A DNA stretch of 64,000 nucleotides from Seohaeicola saemankumensis (GTDB lineage: Bacteria > Pseudomonadota > Alphaproteobacteria > Rhodobacterales > Rhodobacteraceae): the NCBI RefSeq assembly GCF_021021435.1, contig NZ_JAINWI010000020.1, positions 1 to 64,000 of the forward strand, in the 5' to 3' direction. A program made the position numbers and the translations under genes. The notes under the pieces are model-generated. The model saw only the letters and a program-made list of their open reading frames with translations, had not been told where the DNA came from and ran no database searches. Positions 7,893-16,428 of this stretch are shown here, in pieces (positions within the stretch are counted from its first letter, which is position 1; each line of letters starts with the position of its first letter).

Positions 7893-9881
7893 ATGGCACT
7901 GGACCGCATCAGCGAGGAGATTTCCCATTTCGTCGGATTGTTCCACCTTGAAATTGAAGCTGCAAAACTGCGCCTCGACTATCAGGCCTTCCGCCTGAAG
8001 GAAGATGGCCCCGGACTTGATCCGCTGACGGAAGATCCGTTCTCAGGCCGCTCTGAACTGTCTTTGCGCGACTATAATCCGAAGCAGAAACACCCCGACG
8101 CCAAAGCGGCGCCCCCTTCCCCGACCCCGTCCAATGTGGCAGCGCAACAGCCCGGTGACACGCGCGCCGATCCCGTCATCATGCAGGCCGATCTGACCGA
8201 TCCGGACAGCCCTGCGGCACCGATGACAAAGATCTCGGTGACCGGACCCAGTTTCGAGATCATGCCGAACTCGATCGTGATGTCGATCTCGCAGACGGCA
8301 TTTCTGGACGATAACGACCTGCTGATTTTTGACGGAAGCGCCGATTTCGTGGACCCCGCGCATTTCCTGACGCTGCTGATGGATCTGGGCGCGCTGGCGC
8401 AATCGCTGAGCCTGATCAATCCGTGGATCTGGTCGCCCGTGGACGGGCCTGCCTTTGACGCGGCAATGCAGCTTATGCAAAGCCTTGACGAGATCGAGCC
8501 CCCGCAAGTCGACGGGCTGGAAACTGTAATCCTGCGCGGCGACGAGGCCGAGGGTATTTTTATAGATGGCGAAAAGGTGGATGAAGCCCCCGTCATCAAG
8601 GATCTCTTGCCTGAATTCCTGCAACTCGAGGAGGAGGATGAGGCAGAACTGGCCGCAGCCGAGATTCCGTCCGACGGTGTGACAGATTATGACCCCGGCC
8701 CGTTTGCTGTTGATCCCGGCCACCACGTCGTGACAGGCGGCAACCGCGTGATCAACGAAACCGTGCTGAAATCTGTCTGGGTCGATGCGCCGGTGATTGC
8801 CGTAGGCCAGAACGTGCTGCGCCTTGATACAATCCAGCAGATCAATCTGCGCGTCGAGACCGCAGACCTGCCTGATCATGGCACACCTGCCCCGTCAAGT
8901 TCGATGAATATCGCGCATTTGGAGCAGACATTCTCGATGATCGAGGATGACGACAAATCCGACGGACCCGATCACTATGACGGGATGCCCAGCTTCTGGA
9001 ATGTTACCCGCCTTGAGGGCGATCTGATGCTGATGAACTGGGTTCAGCAGCATATTTTCGTGACCGACACCGACCGCGTCGAGGTCAAGTTCACGGGGGC
9101 CGCCACCTATATGGGCACTGGCGAGAACCTTGTATTCAACGAAACGATGATCCTGAATCTGGGCTTCCATTACGACCTGATCATGATCGGCGGCGATATG
9201 GTCACGGTGAACCAGATCTCGCAGATCAATGTGCTGCTGGATCAGGACAAGATCACTGGCGATGTGCCCGCAGGCGCAACCCTGCATGCCGGAGACAACC
9301 TGCAGGTCAATTCAGCCAGTATTTTGACCACCGGTGTCGACAGTGAAATCAACTCAAGCCCCCATTTCGCGCAGGCATTGGCCGATTTGAAGGCAGGCGC
9401 CACAACCCTTTCCGCAGATGTCGCCAAGGACGAGCTTTTTGCCGGAAAGGAAATGCTCTCGGTACTTTATATTGAGGGCGACATGATCCAGACCAACGTG
9501 ATTGAACAGATCAGCTATCTGGGAGACGCGGACCAGATCCACTTCATTCAGGATATGTTCTCGACCGCTGCCGGAGCCGATGTGACGGTCACCAGCGGGT
9601 CCAATGCACAGATCAACTCTGCCGCCATCGTGGCCGAAGGACTTGACAGTCAGGTGATGGCGGGCGGTGAAACCTATAGCGACGCATTGATTTACCAAGC
9701 CAATTTGATTGACGAAACAGCAAACCCGACGGGCGTCCAGATGGACAAACTGGCCAACGAAGCCGTGGCCTTTCTGGTCGACGATATGATCGACCCGAAA
9801 ACCGTCGACGACTGCACCCCTGACAGCACGGTCCATGACAGCGTTGGATCAGTGGATGTGATGCAGACCATGCTTGCCTGA
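7893..9881 (+). CDS. Asn-rich repeat protein, putative second type I secretion substrate or secretion-associated protein
   Basis: The 662-residue product starts after AGGGGGGAC and has no Sec signal. Residues 1-60 are helical and charged; about 60-280 are acidic and low-homology. From about residue 282 to 600 two related motifs recur. One is G-x-N-x-x-x-N (GGNRVIN at 282, GENLVFN at 410, GDNLQVN at 467, GSNAQIN at 569). The other is GD-M/L-x-x-x-N-x-x-x-Q (EGDLML at 375, GGDMVTVNQ at 433, EGDMIQTN at 528), usually followed by I-x-x-L-x-D-x-D. The spacing suggests a beta-strand-rich repeat domain. Similar proteins are generally annotated as type I secretion proteins in this bacterial group. 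The adjacent exporter supports export; the exact function is unknown. Confidence 0.65.
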   Translation: MALDRISEEISHFVGLFHLEIEAAKLRLDYQAFRLKEDGPGLDPLTEDPFSGRSELSLRDYNPKQKHPDAKAAPPSPTPSNVAAQQPGDTRADPVIMQADLTDPDSPAAPMTKISVTGPSFEIMPNSIVMSISQTAFLDDNDLLIFDGSADFVDPAHFLTLLMDLGALAQSLSLINPWIWSPVDGPAFDAAMQLMQSLDEIEPPQVDGLETVILRGDEAEGIFIDGEKVDEAPVIKDLLPEFLQLEEEDEAELAAAEIPSDGVTDYDPGPFAVDPGHHVVTGGNRVINETVLKSVWVDAPVIAVGQNVLRLDTIQQINLRVETADLPDHGTPAPSSSMNIAHLEQTFSMIEDDDKSDGPDHYDGMPSFWNVTRLEGDLMLMNWVQQHIFVTDTDRVEVKFTGAATYMGTGENLVFNETMILNLGFHYDLIMIGGDMVTVNQISQINVLLDQDKITGDVPAGATLHAGDNLQVNSASILTTGVDSEINSSPHFAQALADLKAGATTLSADVAKDELFAGKEMLSVLYIEGDMIQTNVIEQISYLGDADQIHFIQDMFSTAAGADVTVTSGSNAQINSAAIVAEGLDSQVMAGGETYSDALIYQANLIDETANPTGVQMDKLANEAVAFLVDDMIDPKTVDDCTPDSTVHDSVGSVDVMQTMLA

Positions 9882-9910
9882 GCCGATCCCGAATTGACCG
9901 GAGATAAACT

Positions 9911-12208
9911 TTGAACAAGATGATTGAAAGACCGTTGGAATTCAGGACGGTCCGGGGCGGCGCACCCGACCCTGACCGCAGCAAACCGTTGCACCTGAAC
10001 GCACAACATAGGGTCTGGCCGGATCACAAGGACTCCGCCCCCGCTGCAGCCAAGCCGGAACATACGGTAACGCAGTCTGCCGATAACGCCACCGATACCA
10101 AAGCGGAGGCTGTGCCGCCCGCGACATCCTCACCGAACAGCGCCAAAGTCCAGCAGAACGGCACCGCGCCCGAAACCGCAAAACCCGCGCCAGACAATGC
10201 TGCGCCGCAAGGCAAATCCAGCACGCCGGACACGCAAACCAGCGCCAAGGCACCGTCCGACGGAGTCGACGCCAAGCCCGATGCCGCGAAAATGGAGGCC
10301 CTGCGCGACAGCAATGCAGGCTCGCTGGCGGGCGTCACGATTGAGGGCAAAACCGGCGGTCCGGTCGTGCCCGGCCCCGGAAAGGCGGTTCCCGGTCAAG
10401 GCGGCGGGCGCGATGGTGGCGAGGGGGGCGCGAAGTTCCACAAACGCATGGGCCCCGAGAATTTCAACGAAAGCCTTCAAAAAGGCATTCGTCTGGTCTG
10501 GCGCAACCTTAGCTTTGTGATGCTGATGACTTGCGCTACCAATGTGCTGATCCTTGCGATCCCGATTTATCTGTTCCAGATTTCTGATCGCGTTCTGACC
10601 AGCCGTTCGATTGACACGCTGATCATGCTGACACTTGTGATCGCGGGCGCTGTCATCCTGCAGGCCGCATTCGATGCGGTTCGGCGTTTCATGCTCATGC
10701 GGACGGCTGTCGAGGTGGCGACAAGACTGGGCGCGCCGGTCCTGAGCGCGGCCGCAGCCGCCTCGTTGCACGGGTCGGGGCGCGAGTATCAGACCTTGGG
10801 CGATCTGCAACAATTGCGCGGATTTCTGGTGTCCGGCACGCTGATCTCTTTTCTGGATGTGCCCTTCGCACCGCTGTTCATCACGGTAATTTTTCTGATC
10901 CATCCCCATCTGGGTATGATCGTTGTCGGCAGCGCATTGTTGCTGCTTGTAGTGGCGCTGGTGAACCAGCGGATCACCGCCAAACCCTTTGCCGAGGCGA
11001 ATTTCGCGCAGGCCAAGGCAAATATGCATCTCGACTCGATGTCGCGGAACAGCCAGATCATCAATGCGATGGCGATGATCCCCGAAGCGGTGACGATCTG
11101 GGGGCGCGATACTGCCGCCTCGCTGATCGCGCAGGTGCGCGCGCAGGATCGCAACATCGTCAGCGCCTCGGTCAGTCGCGCGGTGCGGATGCTCACACAG
11201 GTGGGCATGCTGGGGTGGGGGGCTTTTCTCGCCATTGACGGGCAGATCACAGGAGGCATGGTGATCGCAGCCTCGATCATCGCGGGTCGTGCGCTGGCCC
11301 CGATCGAGGGCTCGATCGAGGGATGGAACAACTTTATCCTGTCGCGCGCCGCCTATGGTCGTGTCGCGGCCCTTCTCAGATCCTCGCGCTTGCAGTTCGA
11401 ACGCCTGTGGCTGCCGCGCCCCGAGGGGCGGCTGAATGTCGAACGTCTGCTGTTCGTGCCGGGCGGCACCAAGCAGGTCATCCTGAACGGGATCAGTTTC
11501 GCGCTGGATCCCGGCGATACGCTGGCGGTGATCGGCAATTCGGGTGCTGGCAAAACGACCTTGGGCAAGATGCTAGTCGGGTCGATCCTGCCCACATCCG
11601 GCAATGTGCGGCTGGACCTGATGGATCTGCGCAACTGGGACCCCCGCCAGTTGGGCGAGAATATCGGCTATCTGCCGCAGGATGTGCAGCTCTTCCCCGG
11701 CACGATCAAGGACAATATCGGACGTATGCGTGGTGATGCAACGGACGAGCAGATCCATCACGCAGCGGTTCTGGCCGATGTCCACGAGATGATCGCAAGC
11801 CTGCCGCAAGGCTATGAGACCATGGTGGCGGCAGATGGATCGCCCTTGTCGGGCGGCCAGAAACAGCGTATCGCGCTGGCCCGCGCCTTTTTCGGTAATC
11901 CGCGCCTTGTGGTGCTGGACGAGCCGAATTCGAACCTCGACACGGCGGGCGACAAGGCCTTGGCCCGCGCCATCGACCATGCGCGCAAGGAAAAGATTAC
12001 CGTGGTCGTGATCACGCAAAAACCCTCGCTGCTGAATGTGGTCGACAAGATCATGCTGCTGGCCAATGGCGGCGTGGCCCTGTTCGGGCACCGCGACAAG
12101 GTCATGGCACAACTGAACCCGGCCGCCGCCACCTCGGCGCAACTGGGCAAGGGCGGCCCTGCAAGCATCGCCAAAACCCCGCAGGGAGGCACCCCCGGAC
12201 ATGTCTGA
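9911..12208 (+). CDS. Type I secretion ABC transporter (PrtD/HlyB-like permease-ATPase) with disordered N-terminal extension
   Basis: The 765-residue exporter starts at TTG, which has GGAG at 7 nt; the next ATG, 9 nt later, is too far from it. Residues 1-185 are Pro/Ala/Lys/Thr-rich and probably disordered, which is unusual for PrtD-type proteins. A six-span ABC membrane domain follows (about 190-480), then the ATPase domain with Walker A GNSGAGKTT (542-550), signature LSGGQ (646-650) and Walker B LVVLDEPNSNLD (about 668). The H-loop position reads VVVITQKPS with Gln703 instead of His. The protein should energise export of the two upstream proteins through the HlyD-like adaptor that overlaps its 3' end by 8 nt. 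Confidence 0.9.
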   Translation: MNKMIERPLEFRTVRGGAPDPDRSKPLHLNAQHRVWPDHKDSAPAAAKPEHTVTQSADNATDTKAEAVPPATSSPNSAKVQQNGTAPETAKPAPDNAAPQGKSSTPDTQTSAKAPSDGVDAKPDAAKMEALRDSNAGSLAGVTIEGKTGGPVVPGPGKAVPGQGGGRDGGEGGAKFHKRMGPENFNESLQKGIRLVWRNLSFVMLMTCATNVLILAIPIYLFQISDRVLTSRSIDTLIMLTLVIAGAVILQAAFDAVRRFMLMRTAVEVATRLGAPVLSAAAAASLHGSGREYQTLGDLQQLRGFLVSGTLISFLDVPFAPLFITVIFLIHPHLGMIVVGSALLLLVVALVNQRITAKPFAEANFAQAKANMHLDSMSRNSQIINAMAMIPEAVTIWGRDTAASLIAQVRAQDRNIVSASVSRAVRMLTQVGMLGWGAFLAIDGQITGGMVIAASIIAGRALAPIEGSIEGWNNFILSRAAYGRVAALLRSSRLQFERLWLPRPEGRLNVERLLFVPGGTKQVILNGISFALDPGDTLAVIGNSGAGKTTLGKMLVGSILPTSGNVRLDLMDLRNWDPRQLGENIGYLPQDVQLFPGTIKDNIGRMRGDATDEQIHHAAVLADVHEMIASLPQGYETMVAADGSPLSGGQKQRIALARAFFGNPRLVVLDEPNSNLDTAGDKALARAIDHARKEKITVVVITQKPSLLNVVDKIMLLANGGVALFGHRDKVMAQLNPAAATSAQLGKGGPASIAKTPQGGTPGHV

Positions 12209-13541
12209 TCTGTCTATCACACCCCGCAACGACCTTTGGTATCAGGAAGTCCCCCGTTCCATCGGAAAGCAGGCTTTCTTCGGATTTCTTCTGCTGGTTC
12301 TGACCTTTGGCGGCTTTGGAAGCTGGGCAATGCTGGCGCCGCTCGCCGCTGCCGTGATCGCGCAGGGCAGTTTTGTGGCGACCGGCCAGAACAAGATCGT
12401 CCAGCATCTGGAAGGCGGCATCATCTCGGACATACTTGTGAAAGAAGGGGACCATGTCACCGAAGGCCAGATCATGCTGACACTGGACCAGACATTGGCG
12501 CTGGCTACCAATCGCGAACTGGACTTGCGCCGCATTCGGCTTGAAGCCACTCAGACGCGGCTTGTGGCAGAGCATGAGCACCACGAAACCCTGACATTTC
12601 CGCCCCATCTCGAGGCCGAGCGCAGTGACCCCGAAGCCGCCATGATCCTTGACGGGCAATCCCTTGCCTTTCAGGCATCCACCGCCAGCCTTGCCAATGA
12701 TGTCAGCGTGATCAGCCGCAACCTCGAGGCGCTGGACATCCGCACCACCGGATATAGCATCCAGTTGAAGGCCACGCGCAGCCAGCTTGGCCTGTTGGGA
12801 GAAGAGCTTGAGTCGAAATCCAAACTGGTCGAAAGCGGCCTGTCGCGCCGCAGCGAGGCGTTGGCGCTGCGCCGCGCCATGTTCGAGGCCGATGGACAGG
12901 TCGGACGACTGGAGGCCGAAATCGCGGAACTGACCGAGATGCGCGCGAAATTCGAGGCGCAGATAATCAAGACGCGCGATGAATACAGCCGCAACGCGCT
13001 GACCCAGTTGCAAACCATCGAAAGTGAACTTGAAAGCGTGCGCGAACAGTTGCGCAAATCCGCCAATATTCTGGACCGTACCCATGTGATTGCCCCGGTC
13101 TCGGGCACCGTGGTCCGGCTTTACTACCACACGACGGGCGGCGTTGTGGAAACAGGTCGGCCGATCGTCGAAATCCTGCCCGCCGATGCCCCGCTGATCA
13201 TCGAGGTTCTGGTGCCACGCGCCAATATCGACAGCGTGAATGTCGGCCAGATGGCGACGGTCCGGCTGACCGGTCTGAACCAGCGCACGACGCCCGTCCT
13301 GCACGGAACGGTCGATTATGTCTCGGCTGATGCCATCGCCGATGGCTCGAACGGGACCCGCCGCGAGGTGTATCTTTCGCGTGTGACCGTGTCCTCTGCG
13401 GAAATGCAGCGTGTTCAGGGTTTCTCGCCCACGCCCGGCATGCCAGCAGAAATCATGATACAGACAGAAGAGCGCACATTCGCGCAATATCTCGCAAAAC
13501 CGGTGATGGACAGCATGACACGCGCGTTCCGCGAAGAGTAA
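12201..13541 (+). CDS. Type I secretion membrane-fusion protein (HlyD/PrtE family)
   Basis: The 446-residue protein has a short cytoplasmic N-terminus, one membrane span (about residues 25-50), a lipoyl-like half with VIAQGSFVATGQNKIVQHLEGGII, a long coiled-coil region (about 95-290) and the second half with RTHVIAPVSGTVVRLYYHTTGGVVE. It ends with MIQTEERTFAQYLAKP, a C-terminus typical of PrtE/HlyD adaptors that link the inner-membrane ABC exporter to an outer-membrane channel. The ATG overlaps the exporter stop (8 nt), so both are made together. A weak AGCC/GGCT hairpin followed by GTTTTT lies right after the stop (13546-13566). Confidence 0.92.
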   Translation: MSDLSITPRNDLWYQEVPRSIGKQAFFGFLLLVLTFGGFGSWAMLAPLAAAVIAQGSFVATGQNKIVQHLEGGIISDILVKEGDHVTEGQIMLTLDQTLALATNRELDLRRIRLEATQTRLVAEHEHHETLTFPPHLEAERSDPEAAMILDGQSLAFQASTASLANDVSVISRNLEALDIRTTGYSIQLKATRSQLGLLGEELESKSKLVESGLSRRSEALALRRAMFEADGQVGRLEAEIAELTEMRAKFEAQIIKTRDEYSRNALTQLQTIESELESVREQLRKSANILDRTHVIAPVSGTVVRLYYHTTGGVVETGRPIVEILPADAPLIIEVLVPRANIDSVNVGQMATVRLTGLNQRTTPVLHGTVDYVSADAIADGSNGTRREVYLSRVTVSSAEMQRVQGFSPTPGMPAEIMIQTEERTFAQYLAKPVMDSMTRAFREE

Positions 13542-13897
13542 GGATAGCCTCTTAATTGGCTGTTTTTGTAATAAAAAAATCGGCAAACAGGCATGCAGAC
13601 GATTGTTGCCGCGCAATAAATGCAGAACTGCGGCATCATTGATATCCGGCGCGAAACGCGAGGTCGCAACCCCGAAGGCGGTCCCATAAACCAAGGCAAG
13701 TGCAGTGATGTACCAAGGCAATAACAACCCTTGAACAACCCTTGGAATATTGCAACCAAGCCACACTCTACCTTGACGGTTTTACTTTTCCTTGTTTTTG
13801 AAGGCTTTTGACCGCACGATCCCGTCCAGAGCAAGCCTGTGAAAACAGCCGGCATCCAAGTCTGGCGGTCACGGGACGAAACAGGCAGGACATAGAC
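13542..13897 (+). repeat. Gap with paired direct repeats upstream of the TolC-like gene
   Basis: This 356-bp gap holds no gene that I can support. ACCAAGGCAA occurs at 13690-13699 and again at 13712-13721, 22 bp (two helical turns) apart. Immediately after, AACAACCCTTG is repeated head-to-tail at 13723-13733 and 13734-13744. The CCTTG part of the second pair is nearly the reverse complement of the CAAGG part of the first, so the whole is a cluster of related half-sites. It looks like an operator for a dimeric regulator, placed about 150 bp before the outer-membrane gene, which may thus be regulated apart from the exporter. Confidence 0.5.
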
Positions 13898-15295
13898 ATG
13901 GCTGGACTTCTCTGGCGCAGGGCGGGACGCGGGACCGTTTTATTGGCAGCGCTCTCGCTGGGTGCAGGCTGTAGCGATGATCCCTATAACCCGCCGATTT
14001 TTCCCTTTCTCGCATCCTACAAAGCGCAAGCCGACAGCGTGCCGCGCGTTCTGGACAATCTGGGATGGTGGACGGGTTTCAACGATCACACCCTCAACAG
14101 TCTTGTTGAAACGGCCCTAGCCGGCAGCCTGAACCTGAGCCTTGCCCAGGAACGAGTGATCGAGGCGCGCGCTGCGCGTGACAGCCTGCCGATGGCCGCC
14201 TCGCTTTCGCCAAGTGCGCGGGTGCAACGGGAACGGGTCGATGGTGGCTCTGATCTGACACGGTCCGAGGCGACTTTGGGTTTCGACTGGCTGCTTGATA
14301 TCTACGGCGCGCGCCGCGCGCAGATCGAGGCCGCCGGTGCCCGTATCGAAGTTGCGGATGCCGAGGTCGACGCCGCGCGCCTGTTGCTGCTGCTTAATCT
14401 TGCCAATGCCTATGTGGATCTGCGTTTCCAACAAAACAGTCTGCACTTGCGGCGCGCCGAGTTGCGTTCGCGCGGGCAGACGCTGGATCTGGTGAAATCG
14501 CTGTTCGAGGGCGACGCCGCCACACGGATCGACGTCGTGCGCGCACGGGCGCTGGTCTCCGAGACGCGCGCGGAATTGCCAGGGATCGAGGCTGCTATTG
14601 CGGGGCTGAAAAACCAGATCGCCGTCCTGTCGGGCCGGATTCCCGGCCTGCCGATGATTGATCTGGATGCCCGCACGCCGCAACCGCGCCCTTCGCTGTC
14701 GCCGCAAGTGGGCATTCCCGCCGATCTGCTGCGGAACCGGCCCGATATCCGTATCGCCGAACGCAGCTATTATGCCGCGCTGCGCGACGTGAAAACCGCG
14801 ACCGCCGCGCTGTATCCCCAGTTGTCGCTGGGTGGTACCCTCAGCCTTGCCTCGCTGTCGGGCAGCCGGACCACCGACTATGTTTTCGGCCCTGCCTTGC
14901 GTCTGCCAGTCTTGCCGGTAAGCGGGCAGCGCGCGTCCGTTGAACTGCGCGAGTCGCGGGTAAGACAGGCGCATACCGGATGGCGCATTGCCGTTCTGGA
15001 AGCCATTGGCGAGGTTGAAAGTGCCCTTACCAATTACGAGGCCAGCGGGAAGGCGCGACGCGACGCACAAGAAACAGTGCGCCTCTACACTGAAGCTGTG
15101 AACCTGACGCGCGAGAGTGTGACGCGCGATGGCGGCACGGTGCGCGACCTGATCGACGCCGAGCGCAACCTGTCCGTCGCGAATATCGGCCTTGCAAACG
15201 CATTGCGCCAGCTTGGACGCAGCTATATCGCGCTGAATGTCAGCCTTGGCGCGGGCAACAGCTATGGCAGCGCGCCACAGATAGCCGCAAAATAG
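13898..15295 (+). CDS. TolC/NodT-like outer membrane factor lipoprotein
   Basis: The 465-residue protein belongs to the outer-membrane efflux family. The ATG at MAGLLWRRAG has AGGCAGGA 7 nt upstream and gives a lipoprotein-like leader ending in SLGAGC (Cys25; the -3 residue is Gly, so the lipobox is imperfect). Two repeated halves follow, each with long helices and features of the NodT/OprM branch such as IPADLLRNRPDI at about residue 275. It would provide the outer-membrane channel for the exporter and adaptor encoded just upstream. A function with an RND pump elsewhere is possible, since NodT-type channels are more usual with RND systems than with type I exporters. Confidence 0.85.
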   Translation: MAGLLWRRAGRGTVLLAALSLGAGCSDDPYNPPIFPFLASYKAQADSVPRVLDNLGWWTGFNDHTLNSLVETALAGSLNLSLAQERVIEARAARDSLPMAASLSPSARVQRERVDGGSDLTRSEATLGFDWLLDIYGARRAQIEAAGARIEVADAEVDAARLLLLLNLANAYVDLRFQQNSLHLRRAELRSRGQTLDLVKSLFEGDAATRIDVVRARALVSETRAELPGIEAAIAGLKNQIAVLSGRIPGLPMIDLDARTPQPRPSLSPQVGIPADLLRNRPDIRIAERSYYAALRDVKTATAALYPQLSLGGTLSLASLSGSRTTDYVFGPALRLPVLPVSGQRASVELRESRVRQAHTGWRIAVLEAIGEVESALTNYEASGKARRDAQETVRLYTEAVNLTRESVTRDGGTVRDLIDAERNLSVANIGLANALRQLGRSYIALNVSLGAGNSYGSAPQIAAK

Positions 15296-15363
15296 CGTCA
15301 AATACGCAAGGCGCTGACCCCATCCGCGCGGAATATGTGCTGGTGGGGTGGCAGTAATCCGCT

Positions 15364-16428
15364 TCACGATGCGAAAAACCTGTGGCAGCCGCGACCGTCC
15401 CGTTTGGCTGCGTAAAGCGCCTGATCGGCGTCTGCCAGCATGCGAGCGGAATCCGGCGCATCATAATCGCCGGACAACACCGACCCCGCACTACAGGATA
15501 TCCGGCACAGATTGTCGCCATAGGGAACCGGTTGGCTGATCCGCTCGATGATCCGCCGCGCGAGACGGTCAAGCTGGTCGGGATGCTGCAACCCGGGAAA
15601 CAGCAGCACGAATTCATCCCCGCCGATCCGCGCGGCCAGATCGCCGCTGCGCATCTCGCCTGTCAGGATCGCAGCAACATGGCGCAGCACATGATCGCCG
15701 GCGGCATGGCCGAAGGTGTCGTTCACCACCTTGAACAGATCCAGATCAAGATGCATCAGGGCAAAGCCGTCACGCTCCCGCTCAAGTCGGGCAAGCCGCT
15801 GATCCAGCGCGCGACGGTTGGCCAGCCCTGTCAGCGTATCGGTCAGCGCCTGCGCCTCGGCTGCGACCATGGCACCGCGCAGGCGCAGGTTCAGCTTGCG
15901 GCTCTCCTCCATCGCGGCCGACTTCGCCTCAAACAGATAAAGCATTTCGACCGTCATATCCGTTGCCGCGAAATCGGCGCTGCTGAGGGCATAGTCGCCA
16001 AGCGCATCCATGATTGAGATCCCGAATGACAGGTTCAGGACGGATCCCCCCCCGAATGGCACAAGGCTGGCCTTGAAGGTCGTGCGCGGTGGATCGCGGA
16101 ACACCAGTCGCATCTTGCCGCCCCGCAATTGCGAAAACGCGGATGCTGTGTCGATCCTGCGCGGACGTGTGACCGCGAATAGGTCCAGAAACGGGCGTCC
16201 CGCCATGTCCAAGCCCGCCCGCAGCTTCTGCAAGGTCGGCCCAGCATGGATCACATCGCCGCAAGGTGACAAAAGCAGATGCATGGGGCAAAGCACGTCA
16301 AGGACGGGGCGCAGCCCGTCAAGCGCGGCGTGGTCCTGCACCGGCGACTGTGCCTGCGGATCACCGGCTTTCCCGCGACATCCGCAGGACCGGACGCGGC
16401 TGTCATCTGTCGGGCCAGCCTGTGCCAT
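15364..16428 (-). CDS. H-NOX-associated diguanylate cyclase (HNOBA-GGDEF)
   Basis: The 354-residue protein starts directly after the stop of the H-NOX-like gene with no spacer. Its N-terminal part (about 40-160) has CPMHLLLSPCGDVIHAGPTLQKL-type features of the H-NOX-associated domain. A short helix linker precedes a GGDEF domain (about 185-350) with DTLTGLANRRAL, the active-site RIGGDEF and an RxxD inhibitory site (RSGD) five residues before it. It should synthesise cyclic di-GMP, and product inhibition is expected from the RxxD site. In known H-NOX/cyclase pairs the partner sensor controls activity in response to NO; whether this holds here is doubtful because the sensor is atypical. Confidence 0.9.
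   Translation of the reverse strand: MAQAGPTDDSRVRSCGCRGKAGDPQAQSPVQDHAALDGLRPVLDVLCPMHLLLSPCGDVIHAGPTLQKLRAGLDMAGRPFLDLFAVTRPRRIDTASAFSQLRGGKMRLVFRDPPRTTFKASLVPFGGGSVLNLSFGISIMDALGDYALSSADFAATDMTVEMLYLFEAKSAAMEESRKLNLRLRGAMVAAEAQALTDTLTGLANRRALDQRLARLERERDGFALMHLDLDLFKVVNDTFGHAAGDHVLRHVAAILTGEMRSGDLAARIGGDEFVLLFPGLQHPDQLDRLARRIIERISQPVPYGDNLCRISCSAGSVLSGDYDAPDSARMLADADQALYAAKRDGRGCHRFFAS

Noticed and set aside
5640-9881. Possible RTX calcium-binding toxins or adhesins
   Set aside because: No GGxGxDxxx nonapeptide array is present in either protein, although both are acidic and Gly- or Asn-rich.
12102-13766. A 554-residue open frame on the minus strand
   Set aside because: It is antisense to the HlyD-like adaptor; sequence shows no domain and its length comes from GC-rich codon bias.
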